A stretch of DNA of 64,000 nt, taken from positions 310,001 to 374,000 of the forward strand of contig NZ_PTJC01000005.1 of NCBI RefSeq assembly GCF_002934605.1, in the 5' to 3' direction. The first letter of the stretch is position 1; the number at the start of each line of letters is the position of its first letter. Under the pieces are notes generated by a model, which searched no databases, was not told where the DNA came from, and worked only from the letters and a program-made list of their open reading frames with translations. This document shows, piece after piece, positions 26,522 through 35,634 of the stretch. The translations under genes and the position numbers were made by a program. The DNA is from Neolewinella xylanilytica. GTDB taxonomy: Bacteria; Bacteroidota; Bacteroidia; Chitinophagales; Saprospiraceae.

Positions 26522-27085
26522 TTAAGGCAGGCGCAAATTCATAAATTGCGCAAGCCGAAAGAAAGCCGCTTCATGCTTCCATTCTGCCTGCTTGTGTCTT
26601 ACATAAGCCTTTGTATACTGTCCACGGTACATCTTTGGTTTACCTTCCGGCCACCGTGGGGGAGCGGGCTTCGCTAGCCGCATCATCTTACTTTCCGCCT
26701 GACTTGCGTAGATCGCCGTACCAAAAGCCTTTTGGCTGTAGAAGTAGCGCCCCATTCTATATAGCTTCCGGCACTTGCCGCCCGTATGGGGGCAGATGAA
26801 GTACCAAACTTTACCCCGTCCCAGGTTGCTAGGTCGATTAATAAGTCTGATTTGCTGCTTCACTATCTCCCCTTGTCCGGTTTGATAGGAAACGGTCAGG
26901 TATGCCGCAGCTTCGTAAGTCTCGACAGCTAGGTTCGCGCTGCCACTTGGTCTACCGCAAAATGACCATTGTATAGTTCCGGTTACCCGGTGGTTAAGTT
27001 TCAAATAGCCTTGGTCGATGAGGAACCGAAGGGGAATAGCATTGTGGTGCTCTACAATCGGGGTGCCGGGGCTGTGTCTTCCCAT
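26522..27085 (-). CDS. Hypothetical protein with a CPHTGGKCRKLY segment
   Basis: A 187-residue protein with no assigned function. Residues about 90-135 read WYFICPHTGGKCRKLYR...YFYSQKAFGTAIYASQ, a pattern I associate with small conserved hypothetical proteins of bacterial mobile elements in which a WFxCPxxGxRxRxLY segment precedes a YASQ motif. The C-terminus is very basic (KPKMYRGQYTKAYVRHKQAEWKHE). The middle part is beta-rich. The gene is isolated on the minus strand, 47 bp beyond the gene cluster's last member at 27133, and may share its transcript. Confidence 0.6.
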   Translation of the reverse strand: MGRHSPGTPIVEHHNAIPLRFLIDQGYLKLNHRVTGTIQWSFCGRPSGSANLAVETYEAAAYLTVSYQTGQGEIVKQQIRLINRPSNLGRGKVWYFICPHTGGKCRKLYRMGRYFYSQKAFGTAIYASQAESKMMRLAKPAPPRWPEGKPKMYRGQYTKAYVRHKQAEWKHEAAFFRLAQFMNLRLP

Positions 27086-27132
27086 TTTTTAACCTAAATA
27101 GTTAAGGATAAGATACAGCTTTTAGACGATAA

Positions 27133-27630
27133 TCACAACCAATTTAGTGTTTTAGCCAAGGTTATAGCGCTGATTATCAGAGCTATAATAGATATGATTC
27201 TAGTCCATATATGGTTTGTTCTAGTCGATTTGAAAACCGCGCTTTGATTCTCAATGATCTTGTTTTCCAAAGCTCGCTTTTGTGCTTCAACCTCTCCTCT
27301 TAATTTTTGAATTTCAAGTTCAAACCGTTCTTCTTGCCGATTTTTCTCTTTATATATTCTGTCCAAGTAAGCCGAATATCCCCCTTGGTCACATATAATC
27401 TGACCTGCGTTCGTGAATCGTATAAAGGTTCCATCGCTCGTTCCCTTATTTGGCTGAATTAGGCCTTCGTCTACTAAGTAACTCAGTATTTGCTGTACTT
27501 CTGTAGCGTCAAGACCTGCTATTCGGGCAATACTGACGAGATTGTCAAACACGCGATTTGGCGTCTTTTGATTTTCCTGACAGACCCAATCAAAGATTCT
27601 TGCTTTCTTTTCTTCGGTAGTCATTTGCAA
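27133..27630 (-). CDS. Winged-helix, coiled-coil, membrane protein next to the restriction enzyme
   Basis: 165 residues in three parts. Residues 1-75 look like a winged-helix domain (RIFDWVCQENQ...VSIARIAGLDATEVQQILSYLVDEGLIQ...FIRFTNAGQ). Residues about 85-130 form a coiled coil (RIYKEKNRQEERFELEIQKLRGEVEAQKRALENKI). Residues about 142-163 are one transmembrane helix near the C-terminus (IISIIALIISAITLAKTL). The gene starts 23 bp after the stop of the type IIG enzyme on the same strand. I know no named family. A sensor or effector linked to the restriction system is possible but unproven. Confidence 0.7.
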   Translation of the reverse strand: MQMTTEEKKARIFDWVCQENQKTPNRVFDNLVSIARIAGLDATEVQQILSYLVDEGLIQPNKGTSDGTFIRFTNAGQIICDQGGYSAYLDRIYKEKNRQEERFELEIQKLRGEVEAQKRALENKIIENQSAVFKSTRTNHIWTRIISIIALIISAITLAKTLNWL

Positions 27631-27653
27631 ATTCTTTATTCTTTAAAGCCTTA

Positions 27654-30600
27654 TCAGGCTCGGTACCCTTCCGGAGTTATTTCCGCCTGTCCAAGGCTCT
27701 CCATCATCTCCAACAGCTTCTCAGCTTCCCCCTGTCGCTTCTTAGTCAGTTTAGGCTTGAACGCCTCCGCAATATCAGAAAGGCTCAACGGCGTTTCCCC
27801 AGCTTCCCGTAGCAGGTCACGGAGGGTAGTTACTTGAGCGGTTAGGTCTTTTGGCCACTTGCGCTTTTCCGCTACAACAGCCACGGTAGCTATGTCGTCT
27901 TCGTCAAGCTCCAGTTCCGATTGTACACCTCTGTTTTCTTCCGGGGCTTGGTATTCCGGACGTAGCCAGCGAACTAAACCTTTTGCTTCCTCTGCCGCCC
28001 GTTCCGCGTTGAGGTCAACTAAACGCTGTAATATTTCCTGCGTCACGTCGTCCCTTAGCTTGGCTTCGCTGGAGTCCGGATCGCCCGCTATCAAGTCCTC
28101 CCAACCGTAGGCTTTGGCTACTGCTACGTCCAATTCATCGTGTAGTTGCTTGAGGATGCCAACTAACCCCTGTTCGTGAATCTTGCGCTCTTTATCGTCC
28201 AATGGCTCGCCGGAGCGGAGCTTTTCCAGCACATTGTATAAGCCGGTCATGGTGAGCTTAGGCTGTTGTGCTTGTTGGCGCTTGCGGTGGGCGTCCAGGC
28301 GTTCAGCTAGATTGCGGATGGATTGCTTCTGGTCTTCAGTCGGGGAGGGAAAGGGGAAAGTTTCAAAACAGCGCGTTTTCGCATAAACTGAATCGTTGCC
28401 TACACCTAACCAACTTCCAGCTGCCAAAGAGTACACTACGTGAATAGAACTGGAAAGCACACCTAAGTAATGCGCATCATCTAGGGCAATGTTGACGAGC
28501 TTGTTATCGGGTAAAACTGTCTTATCAAGAAAAGTAAAAAACCTGTGTCTGGACGTTTCAACTGTAGTAATGTACTTATCAAGGCCTTTCATGGCGGCTC
28601 GCATTACAACTCTGGCCTCTCCATAAATCCACCAGTTTTCTCTTACGCTTTTGCGTCTATTTTGATCCCTTTCTGGCTTTACCCTATCGTAAACGTGTTG
28701 GTATATGACCGGGAGCTCTTGCCTCACTTTCTCTATTTCATATCCAAATAAGTCGATCACTAATACGTCTCTGCTATGGCTAGTGAGGTCACGGCCATTG
28801 CGGTACTCTTTTATGATTTCCCCTTTGTCTATGCCGCACTCTAGATTATAAATGTCGGCCGTGCTCCTTTCAACAATAAATCCGCTGCCTGAAAGCTGCA
28901 TGCCTCTATGACTGAGACCGCTATTGGCATCAAGACTACTTGCGCCTGCTACATTTGCACCTACTGTTAAATCGGCCTGTACTTTCCCGATTTGCTCCTT
29001 AAAAGTAATCTCAGCTGCTTCACTTTCTGCAGGTGAATTTTCTTCTAGAACAGTTATTAGCCCGCCAAGCTTTTCGCCATTTTCAACAGAAGTCATAGCT
29101 ATTCTAACCGCAGCTCCGTCAGCATTGTCAACCCAGGGATGGTCTGGCACCGCAAAAACAATAGAAAGAGGCTTGCTTTGGCTAAGGTGGTGCTGAATAA
29201 CCCGCCGGTTAAATGTCTGTCGAATGCTGTTTGTGGTAATAAAGCCGAAGCGGCGAGTTTTACTATTTCTCACCGCTTCCGCCGCCGTATCCCACCAAAA
29301 CATGACAAAGTCGGCTGAATCTGGGACATTTTTATAGGCCTTGCGTAGCGCTTCTGTGTAGCCGTCCCCCAAGCTTTCCCGCATCCGCGCGGTTCCAATG
29401 AACGGCGGATTCCCCACAATGAAATCCGCTTCAGGCCATTCCGCCTTATTCGCACCGATATACTGCAGCGCCTGCGTCCGCGCTGCTTCATCTGGCACCT
29501 GCTTGCTGGTTACTGGGTGCGTCTTAAAAGTCACGCCGTCCCAGCGGGTAACGGGGTTACCATCATCAAGTAGCGGTTCAGTGCGCTCCCAGGCTAGCAC
29601 GGCGTCCCGATTTTCTATGTTGTGGTAGTCGCGGATGATCGGCTCTCCTAAGTCGTTTACATCGCCAGTGCTGCGGAGGTGCCACTGTAAGTAGCCTATC
29701 CATAACACTAGTTCCGCAATGGCGGCGGCGCGGGGATTGATCTCGATACCTAGCATGTTTTCCGGGGTAATTGTGGCCCCGGTAAGGCCAATGCTAATTT
29801 GACCCTGTCCCAGGTCCCGGAGGGTGTTGCGTACTTCCCCCTCCAGACGCTTTAGGAGCTCTAGGGTGACGTACAGAAAGTTTCCGCTACCACATGCCGG
29901 ATCAAGTACGCGGAGGTCCGCTAGACGTTGTAAAAAGCTCTCTAAGCTCTTAATTGCCTTATCTGTTTCACCGTCCTCCGCAAGGGCTAGCGCCGCCGTT
30001 TGTACGCTTTCCCATTCGTGGCGTAGAGGTTCAAGGATAGTGGGTTGTACTAGTCGCTCCACGTACGCGCGGGGGGTGTAGTGTGCACCCAGGCTATGCC
30101 GTTCGCGAGGATCTAAGGCACGTTCAAGCAGGGTTCCAAAAATGGCCGGCTCTACCTCCCGCCAGTCGGCCCGTGCCGCTTCTACCAAAAGTTGTATTTC
30201 GTCCTCATTCAGGGGTAGCGCGGTCTGATCGGCAAACAGTCCGCCGTTAAAGTGCTTCACCTGTGCGTTGAGGGCTATACTCCAGCCGCCCTTGTCCATT
30301 GTCTGCCACAGCGAAGTAAGGTTTGGTACAAAGCCCTGCGGCTGCTCTTTGGTGCGCTCTAGTAGGTTTGTAAATGCTTTTTCCGGCAGCAATCCAGCGT
30401 CCTCCGCGAACATGGTAAACAGACAGCGCATCAGAAAGCCCGCAACTACCTCCGTGGCGTGTTCCCCCTCCAGGCTCTTCGCCAACTTCGCTAGTCGGTC
30501 CGCGATTAGTTTAGTAACTCTGGCGCTCCGGCGGGCTGGGTCTAGGGCTAGCGGATCGGTCCAGACTAACCGAAGCCGGTCCCGTAGTTCCTCCCGGTGT

Positions 30601-31154
30601 AGATCCCTAATCGGGATGCGGTAATTATTGGGGTCGGGGAAAGGTTGGTAGATACCACCGGCGCGGCTCCAGTCGGCGTAAAGGGCGACGCTGTGCCCCA
30701 CGTCGGCTACCATGATAAAGGGTGGGCGTCCTCCTTTTATTTCCGTTCCATCTAGCAAACGGGCATAGTTCTCCGCCTGCTTTTTTGCCTTTTCCATTGC
30801 TACGTCCCAACCGTGGGTGCCACGCTTTCCGTGGCCGGTCTTACGGGCGCGTAGGTTTTTTGATTTTTCCGCGCTGAGGGCTTCCACGCTCTCCAGCGTT
30901 GCGCCTTGCTTATTTTCCAGGATGAAGTGCCCGCGCTTATAGCAGTCTATCTTCTTTACGTTGCCTTTTGGCGTAGGTACGGACTTCTCAAAGACGTAGG
31001 TGTTTTGACTTTCGTCCGGTACGGTCGGATCGGGTTTGGTTACTCCCAACACCTCACAGAGGTCATTGGTGAAACTTTGGGCGTTGCTTGACTCAGCGGC
31101 TCCGGAAACGGACCACTTTTTCACAAACTCGGGTACAGTAAGCATGTCGTGCAA
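27654..31154 (-). CDS. Type IIG restriction-modification enzyme (nuclease and methyltransferase in one chain)
   Basis: 1166 residues. N-terminal nuclease: [15 protein letters not shown] at 69-83 supplies Asp70, Glu80 and Lys82 of a PD-(D/E)XK site. A helical connector leads to the adenine methyltransferase: SAM motif [10 protein letters not shown] (418-427) and catalytic NPPF (582-585). Residues 780-1000 include a target-recognition region ([37 protein letters not shown]) followed by a helical end and a winged-helix-like C-terminus. Such single-chain enzymes both methylate and cut DNA. The GC content is nearer the host's than that of other island genes. It is likely cotranscribed with the 165-residue membrane protein downstream. 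ATG 31145 is an alternative start. Confidence 0.92.
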   Translation of the reverse strand: MHDMLTVPEFVKKWSVSGAAESSNAQSFTNDLCEVLGVTKPDPTVPDESQNTYVFEKSVPTPKGNVKKIDCYKRGHFILENKQGATLESVEALSAEKSKNLRARKTGHGKRGTHGWDVAMEKAKKQAENYARLLDGTEIKGGRPPFIMVADVGHSVALYADWSRAGGIYQPFPDPNNYRIPIRDLHREELRDRLRLVWTDPLALDPARRSARVTKLIADRLAKLAKSLEGEHATEVVAGFLMRCLFTMFAEDAGLLPEKAFTNLLERTKEQPQGFVPNLTSLWQTMDKGGWSIALNAQVKHFNGGLFADQTALPLNEDEIQLLVEAARADWREVEPAIFGTLLERALDPRERHSLGAHYTPRAYVERLVQPTILEPLRHEWESVQTAALALAEDGETDKAIKSLESFLQRLADLRVLDPACGSGNFLYVTLELLKRLEGEVRNTLRDLGQGQISIGLTGATITPENMLGIEINPRAAAIAELVLWIGYLQWHLRSTGDVNDLGEPIIRDYHNIENRDAVLAWERTEPLLDDGNPVTRWDGVTFKTHPVTSKQVPDEAARTQALQYIGANKAEWPEADFIVGNPPFIGTARMRESLGDGYTEALRKAYKNVPDSADFVMFWWDTAAEAVRNSKTRRFGFITTNSIRQTFNRRVIQHHLSQSKPLSIVFAVPDHPWVDNADGAAVRIAMTSVENGEKLGGLITVLEENSPAESEAAEITFKEQIGKVQADLTVGANVAGASSLDANSGLSHRGMQLSGSGFIVERSTADIYNLECGIDKGEIIKEYRNGRDLTSHSRDVLVIDLFGYEIEKVRQELPVIYQHVYDRVKPERDQNRRKSVRENWWIYGEARVVMRAAMKGLDKYITTVETSRHRFFTFLDKTVLPDNKLVNIALDDAHYLGVLSSSIHVVYSLAAGSWLGVGNDSVYAKTRCFETFPFPSPTEDQKQSIRNLAERLDAHRKRQQAQQPKLTMTGLYNVLEKLRSGEPLDDKERKIHEQGLVGILKQLHDELDVAVAKAYGWEDLIAGDPDSSEAKLRDDVTQEILQRLVDLNAERAAEEAKGLVRWLRPEYQAPEENRGVQSELELDEDDIATVAVVAEKRKWPKDLTAQVTTLRDLLREAGETPLSLSDIAEAFKPKLTKKRQGEAEKLLEMMESLGQAEITPEGYRA

Positions 31155-31401
31155 GGTAACACCTCGTTACAAAACCATGATGCTATTCCAGCAGGTCGGA
31201 AAAAATTGTCGCTTCGGCTAAACTAAGATCCAACTCGTGTCATTTTACCTTTAGTCTTGGCGATGTACTGGTGCGTGGCGCACTAGGCTTGAACCGCCAA
31301 GGGTGTCAGTCTGTGAGTTCGCTTATTCAGACTGTCGATATGACCCACGGCTTATGAGGATGTAAGCCGAGCGTTTACTGTTTTAAACCTTTTGGGATAA
31401 G

Positions 31402-31459
31402 TAGCTAACCATAGCTTAATCAAGTCGTGATTAAGAACAGGGTTAGCTATTTCTATTTT
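31402..31459 (+). terminator. Composite hairpin with T-tract in the island's noncoding segment
   Basis: TAGCTAACC (31402-31410) pairs with GGTTAGCTA (31441-31449), enclosing a second stem CTTAATC/GATTAAG (31415-31421 and 31429-31435), followed by TTTCTATTTT. Shorter hairpins precede it (GTGCG/CGCAC at 31271-31283; GGCTTA/TAAGCC near 31350-31369). This suggests the 3' end of a structured RNA on the plus strand. Confidence 0.6.
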
Positions 31460-31597
31460 AGGACATCTCATACCGGTATTTCGCCGGTCCATCGAGTAAG
31501 GAGGATTTTCGCCTATCTGTAATGGGGCAACTAACTGCTAATCGTGGAACACAATCTTATTGTCTACACCGCTCAAAGCGAGCAATTTTCTAAACAG

Positions 31598-31636
31598 GGG
31601 AGCGTCAAACTAAGCTTACAGGCGGTTGACGCTCCC
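31598..31636. other. Hairpin ahead of the small peptide gene
   Basis: GGGAGCGTCAA (31598-31608) and TTGACGCTCCC (31626-31636) form a perfect 11 bp stem with a 17 nt loop. It ends 14 bp before the start codon at 31651, where it could control expression or mark a transcript end. Confidence 0.7.
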
Positions 31637-31650
31637 ACAAAAACAAAATT

Positions 31651-31785
31651 ATGAATTTACCTGAATGGCTTATAAAGTTCAACCAGTTTATTTTGGCGAT
31701 ACGAAATATCGTTTGGATGGTCTCAGTAGTAACTACCCTTGTTCCACTAATAATGACCGTGTACAGGAACTGGGGCGGACTATAA
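31651..31785 (+). CDS. 44-residue single-pass membrane peptide
   Basis: The reading frame ATG 31651 to TAA 31785 encodes 44 residues starting MNLPEWLIKFNQF. A hydrophobic, Trp-containing helix (about residues 13-37) is followed by a short polar end, YRNWGGL. An A-rich stretch (AAAAACAAAATT) directly precedes the ATG, as is usual for translation starts in Bacteroidota. Size and hydrophobicity resemble type I toxin or small phage membrane peptides. There is no homology I can name. It is the only coding frame I support in the 800 bp between the restriction gene and the Rep gene. Confidence 0.5.
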   Translation: MNLPEWLIKFNQFILAIRNIVWMVSVVTTLVPLIMTVYRNWGGL

Positions 31786-31808
31786 GGTTGATCTTCAACT
31801 AGGGATCG

Positions 31809-31910
31809 AAAGTCGTCCTGAGACTACTTTTGAAGACACAGTTGTCTTTGCCATGCTTCAAACATGGTAAGACAACTTTGTCTTCAAAAGGTTGATTATT
31901 GGACGACTTT
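31809..31910. other. About 100 nt long nested inverted repeat (candidate replication or transfer origin)
   Basis: Outer arms AAAGTCGTCC (31809-31818) and GGACGACTTT (31901-31910) pair over 10 bp. The inner arms, 31827-31855 and 31863-31890, pair over about 28 bp with one mismatch and a bulge around a CTTCAAA loop. It ends 48 bp beyond the stop codon of the Rep-like gene. The length and near-perfect pairing exceed what a terminator needs. Confidence 0.8.
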
Positions 31911-31957
31911 TGAACAGTCAGTAGTTCACCTATTTGGTGCTTCTGAGGCGGGTATGC

Positions 31958-33634
31958 TTATACTACTCCGCGATATTTTTTCGCGACGTACTCTGATATA
32001 CCGTAGTTTGCTGCAATCGTATGAGCTATGATGTCCGGCAAGGATATACTTAACTCTTCTGATAGTTCCGTAAGACCTTCGGGATAGCAAATTGCCTCTA
32101 AGTCACCATTCAAATTTGTAGTGGACTTACTCCCAGCCTGGGACAGCCTTTCGGTAGGGCACCGAATGGACGCGTTGGCCAAGATGGTCTCGCGTACAAT
32201 TCGCTCGATGTGCTTTTGTAAGCCCCGAATTAAATAAGAGCCAGGCTGCCCGTCCTTTGAGAGCATCTTAATCGTCTGCTTGGCTCCATAGGTGGCGTCG
32301 CTGCTCCGGGCTTTTAAGGGCGTTCTGGCCGCTGTGGTGTGGTTTCCTGCCGAATATCCATGTAGCCTAGCATAGTGCCGTTCTATGGCTTCCCAGTCAA
32401 AGAACTGGGCTGTAGCGTACCGATCTTTTCCAATCCTCTTGCGAAAAATGAAAGCCGACATAACCTCTTGCCGAAAAATGGCTAGTCTAACTGAAGGATC
32501 TAGCAAGGATTGTAACGTAACCGGCTGAAGTTCTCCAAAACTGTCATGGTACGTCAGTTTGTTAAACTCTTTACTTTTTATGTGAAGCTCTAGGCGGGCT
32601 AGCTTCGGTTTGTCTTGCATGGTAGCTATTCCGTCAGCAACTACCCGGCTAGCTATGTACTGTCGGTTTCTTCGCTCTAGGGTAGTTCCATTTTTATATA
32701 AGTTGAAGGATCGCGGCGAAGCCTGTTTGCCTATACGCATCCCGTTTACGGTTCCACCTTCTCCAATCTCTATCCCCCAACTCCTTCCCCCCTTGCGGTC
32801 AAGGCGATTTGCTTGGATGTATTCAGGAATTTGAATTATACGGGGGCTAGTGATCTGAATTTCCCAGTGAGTCAAGGTGATGTTGGTCGCTCCCACCGCA
32901 TCCAAAAGACCTACTAGTAGCCCTACTGCCTGGTCAGTGTAGTGCAAGTGGTTTTCAATGTGAAACGCGCACATGGACCGCCGGCCCCGTACCGGATGCG
33001 TTGATAAAGTAGCTACCTTGTCCAGATGTGACCGGAAGAACACGTCATAGACCCGCGAGTAATTGCCCCTACCGTGTTCTTGCGGGCGGAGCGTGTAAGA
33101 GTCAAAAACCAGCGTTTGAGCCCCTGGAGCAGCTAACAAACTGCCGGAAGATTGCGAACCGGGGCCGGCAGGTAGATAGGCTATTCCGTCTAGTCGGTCA
33201 TCGGTCAAGCTTAGCTTGGTAAATAGCTCAAACGGAGGTAAGTGTTGATCTTGTGACGTCGGGTGTGTCTTCCCCCTTCGCCCGTCGCGGCTTTGGGGCC
33301 GCTCCTCCCCGGGGGCTTCCTTTCCCGCCGCGGCCGCCTTTTCTGTTTGGCTTTCGCCTTTTCCTTCTTTCGCGGTTTCCGTTTGCTTACCTAGCTTCTT
33401 TGTGCCTGCTGGGGGCGATTGAACTTCCTTACAGTAGAGGGAGTCAATTGCCCCGGAGCGACCTTCTTTGGACGGAGGTTCATTGGCCCAAACTTTTCCT
33501 TTGGGCAGTACCGCAGGGAAAGTGTTGGCGGGAGTTTGTAGGTAGCGGGCTTCTGTTTGTAGCTCGGAGTTAGAGGAGGGAGCTGAGCCGGCGGAGCATA
33601 GGCCGGCTAGTTCCGCAGACAGTATCTTTGCCAT
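31958..33634 (-). CDS. Putative replication initiator or relaxase-like Rep protein
   Basis: 558 residues. The first 130 or so are low-complexity, rich in Pro, Gly, Lys and Glu, and probably disordered. The folded part (about 135-480) has an FHIENHLHYT stretch (about 221-230) with an H-hydrophobic-H pair. It then has SFNLYKNGTTLERRNRQYI, KLARLELHIKSKEFNKL and LLDPSVRLAIFRQEV, the order YNK/KG...RLE...SKE...L seen in rolling-circle initiators of phage and small mobile elements (gene II/X or Rep_trans type). I recognise the pattern, not a close relative, so the family is uncertain. The HTH gene upstream and the long hairpin beside its 3' end fit a replication or mobilisation module. Confidence 0.5.
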   Translation of the reverse strand: MAKILSAELAGLCSAGSAPSSNSELQTEARYLQTPANTFPAVLPKGKVWANEPPSKEGRSGAIDSLYCKEVQSPPAGTKKLGKQTETAKEGKGESQTEKAAAAGKEAPGEERPQSRDGRRGKTHPTSQDQHLPPFELFTKLSLTDDRLDGIAYLPAGPGSQSSGSLLAAPGAQTLVFDSYTLRPQEHGRGNYSRVYDVFFRSHLDKVATLSTHPVRGRRSMCAFHIENHLHYTDQAVGLLVGLLDAVGATNITLTHWEIQITSPRIIQIPEYIQANRLDRKGGRSWGIEIGEGGTVNGMRIGKQASPRSFNLYKNGTTLERRNRQYIASRVVADGIATMQDKPKLARLELHIKSKEFNKLTYHDSFGELQPVTLQSLLDPSVRLAIFRQEVMSAFIFRKRIGKDRYATAQFFDWEAIERHYARLHGYSAGNHTTAARTPLKARSSDATYGAKQTIKMLSKDGQPGSYLIRGLQKHIERIVRETILANASIRCPTERLSQAGSKSTTNLNGDLEAICYPEGLTELSEELSISLPDIIAHTIAANYGISEYVAKKYRGVV

Positions 33635-33767
33635 GCGGTTGCGGATTGTGGCCGCTGCATTTGTAGGGGGTTGGTCTGTATGTTTGGCGACTCGGACCGA
33701 CCCCCGCAGTTTGCGCGAACCTAGTTATAGAGGGGTTTTGCCTACCGTAGCAGGAGGCGATACAGAC

Positions 33768-34073
33768 TTAGACTTTGCGGGCTAGCTTTTCTACTTGCGT
33801 ACGATCTAGGCGCACGGCCCGTACTCCCACACGCTTTTTCTCTAGCAGACCGTCGTTGATGTAGTTATCTACGGTGCTTAGGCTTACGCTTAGCAAACTA
33901 GCGGCTTGGTGGCGGGTGATGAGAGCGGGTAAATGGGGCTGCTCTGGTTCGTTCGCAGGTGTGGATGCCGGCAACGCCTTCTGTAGGGCGGCGGAAACTG
34001 CATTGTCAATCAACAGCGATAATTGATCGGCTGGGACAACTACTAAGGTGGAGGAAAGCGGAAAACGGCTCAC
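33768..34073 (-). CDS. Excisionase-like helix-turn-helix protein
   Basis: 101 residues. The C-terminal half is a MerR/excisionase-type winged HTH: ITRHQAASLLSVSLSTVDNYINDGLLEKKRVGVRAVRLDRTQVEKLARK (about 52-100). Its pattern is like HTH_17 proteins that serve as Xis or AlpA-like regulators of integrative elements. The N-terminal half is helical and variable. The gene lies 133 bp upstream of the Rep-like gene on the same strand and probably regulates excision or replication of the island. Confidence 0.8.
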   Translation of the reverse strand: MSRFPLSSTLVVVPADQLSLLIDNAVSAALQKALPASTPANEPEQPHLPALITRHQAASLLSVSLSTVDNYINDGLLEKKRVGVRAVRLDRTQVEKLARKV

Positions 34074-34154
34074 GGGGTTTTGGGTTTGTTTGGCCCAAAT
34101 TTGTGGCTGTTGGTAGTCCCCTTTTAAAACGGGGAAAGGGGAAAGTGTAGGGGG

Positions 34155-35504
34155 CTAGGTGGCGAATTGCCTGACTCGCTGAAGTAGAACCAAGTCTTTA
34201 ACGCCATGTCCCTCGTGACGTAAATCGCTTATTATCTGGTCAATACGTTCTTTTTTAAATATAACCTCTCCACCGATGTATTTAGGGTACTCACGCCCGA
34301 CGTCCTTTGCCGTTCTTTCCCCTTTATTCCCCTTTGGTTTTGGCAGTAGTAGGGCCACTTCTTCATAGGTTGCCGGTCCTGGATCACGCTTCAAAAGTTC
34401 TTTTAAGGTCAGTTCCTTGATTAGGTAGCCAATAGCACCGCTTTTCTTCCGTGCGCTAGTTCCCTCCTCCAGCTCCTTTACAAAGCGGTATAGGGCTTCG
34501 GCGTCCCCCTCAGGAAAATGAACTTCCATCTTTCTTGCCAATTGGGGCGGGGCAAAGTGATAAAACCTCAGGTGGGGAGACCGGGCAATTCTGAACCACG
34601 TCTCATAAAGCTCATTTTTCCATCCTCCCTGTTCTGAGGGGTAGCGAAATCCGTTGGATGTATAGACACTTCCACCCCTGGCAAATGTGTCTAGCCCGTG
34701 AAAGTCTCTGTCCGTAAAGGCTTTAGCAAACTGTGCTTCCTGAGCTAGCCTATCAGGATGCCCATCGGGCAGGTGGCTAAGCTTACTGTACCGACTTCGG
34801 TAGGCTTTTAAGGTCGCTGCCACGTACTTTTCCCCAAGCTCTTTTTGCTTGGTTTCGATTTTAGCGTACTCCTCTTTTGAGAGGTAGTCTCCCGAAAACA
34901 ACTTTCCGGTTTTCTTAGCCGCCTCATTGCTGAATGCCATCCAATGCAGACCCCAAGCACGCTTTTGGTAAAGTAAATGGTTAACCTGGTAGACTTGCCT
35001 ACCCCTTAGCCAGTCCTCATAGGTCCAAACCTGGATGTCGAGACTAGCGGCAATCTCCGGATAGAATCGCTCCAGTTCGCTTACGTCATACAGAAATGTA
35101 TGGTTACCAACTTCCTCAAACCGACTAACGGGAGTAAGATCCAATATAAAGTGGGCTACAAGAGCCGCTTGTCTGCGCTGTATAGCCTGCTCCTCAGGTA
35201 ATGCAATGAAGTGTCCTTGTACGGTAGGAGGGTCACGGTACTTCACTGCAGCTTGCGTTGCTGCTATCTCTTGCAGCCGCAGCAGTTTGTACCGTTTAGT
35301 AGGCTCGGCGTTTACGCGATTGAGGAGCTCTAAACACCGTAGGGCAACTTCATCAAGATCCACTTTTCCTACGGAAAGGGTTTCCCCAGGGTGATTAAAG
35401 TCCTGGTATTCAATTAGCTCAACCCTTTGCCGGACTTCCTCCAAAGTCAACTGTAAGTCTTGCATTTCACCAAGATGATTCATCATAACACCCGAACAGG
35501 TCAC
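34155..35504 (-). CDS. Large protein of unknown function in the replication module
   Basis: About 449 residues, with possible later starts at the second or third methionines of MTCSGVMMNHLGEMQDL. I recognise no domain. The N-terminus is a helical segment (LTLEEVRQRVELIEYQDF, DLDEVALRCLELLNRVN, RYKLLRLQEIAATQAA). A central part is rich in aromatic and charged residues (AWGLHWMAFSNEAAKKTG, FRYPSEQGGWKNELYETWFRIA). The basic C-terminus includes YPKYIGGEVIFKKERIDQIISDLRHEGHG. There are no transmembrane segments. It lies 81 bp upstream of the HTH gene and reads the same way, so it belongs to the same cluster. A role in replication or mobilisation is guessed from position only. Confidence 0.65.
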   Translation of the reverse strand: MTCSGVMMNHLGEMQDLQLTLEEVRQRVELIEYQDFNHPGETLSVGKVDLDEVALRCLELLNRVNAEPTKRYKLLRLQEIAATQAAVKYRDPPTVQGHFIALPEEQAIQRRQAALVAHFILDLTPVSRFEEVGNHTFLYDVSELERFYPEIAASLDIQVWTYEDWLRGRQVYQVNHLLYQKRAWGLHWMAFSNEAAKKTGKLFSGDYLSKEEYAKIETKQKELGEKYVAATLKAYRSRYSKLSHLPDGHPDRLAQEAQFAKAFTDRDFHGLDTFARGGSVYTSNGFRYPSEQGGWKNELYETWFRIARSPHLRFYHFAPPQLARKMEVHFPEGDAEALYRFVKELEEGTSARKKSGAIGYLIKELTLKELLKRDPGPATYEEVALLLPKPKGNKGERTAKDVGREYPKYIGGEVIFKKERIDQIISDLRHEGHGVKDLVLLQRVRQFAT

Positions 35505-35604
35505 CTAGACCCGGACAACCTTAGCAAATCTAAACATTCAGGGCTGTTTAAAACAAATATTGTCAAATATGACTAACTTTGCGCCTCAATAAGACTGGTT
35601 TTCC

Positions 35605-35634
35605 GGGCGGCCCCTTTTTTTGGGCCGCCCTTTT
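35605..35634. terminator. Terminator hairpin between two minus-strand genes
   Basis: GGGCGGCCC (35605-35613) and GGGCCGCCC (35622-35630) pair perfectly over 9 bp around a T-rich loop. It is followed by TTTT on the plus strand and preceded by A/C on the minus strand. It overlaps the last codon of the integrase fragment. Confidence 0.8.

Noticed and set aside
31958-33634. Firm call of an HUH endonuclease
   Set aside because: The only H-hydrophobic-H pair (NHLHY) is not in a clearly conserved setting and the catalytic Tyr cannot be placed; a replication role is kept only as a possibility.
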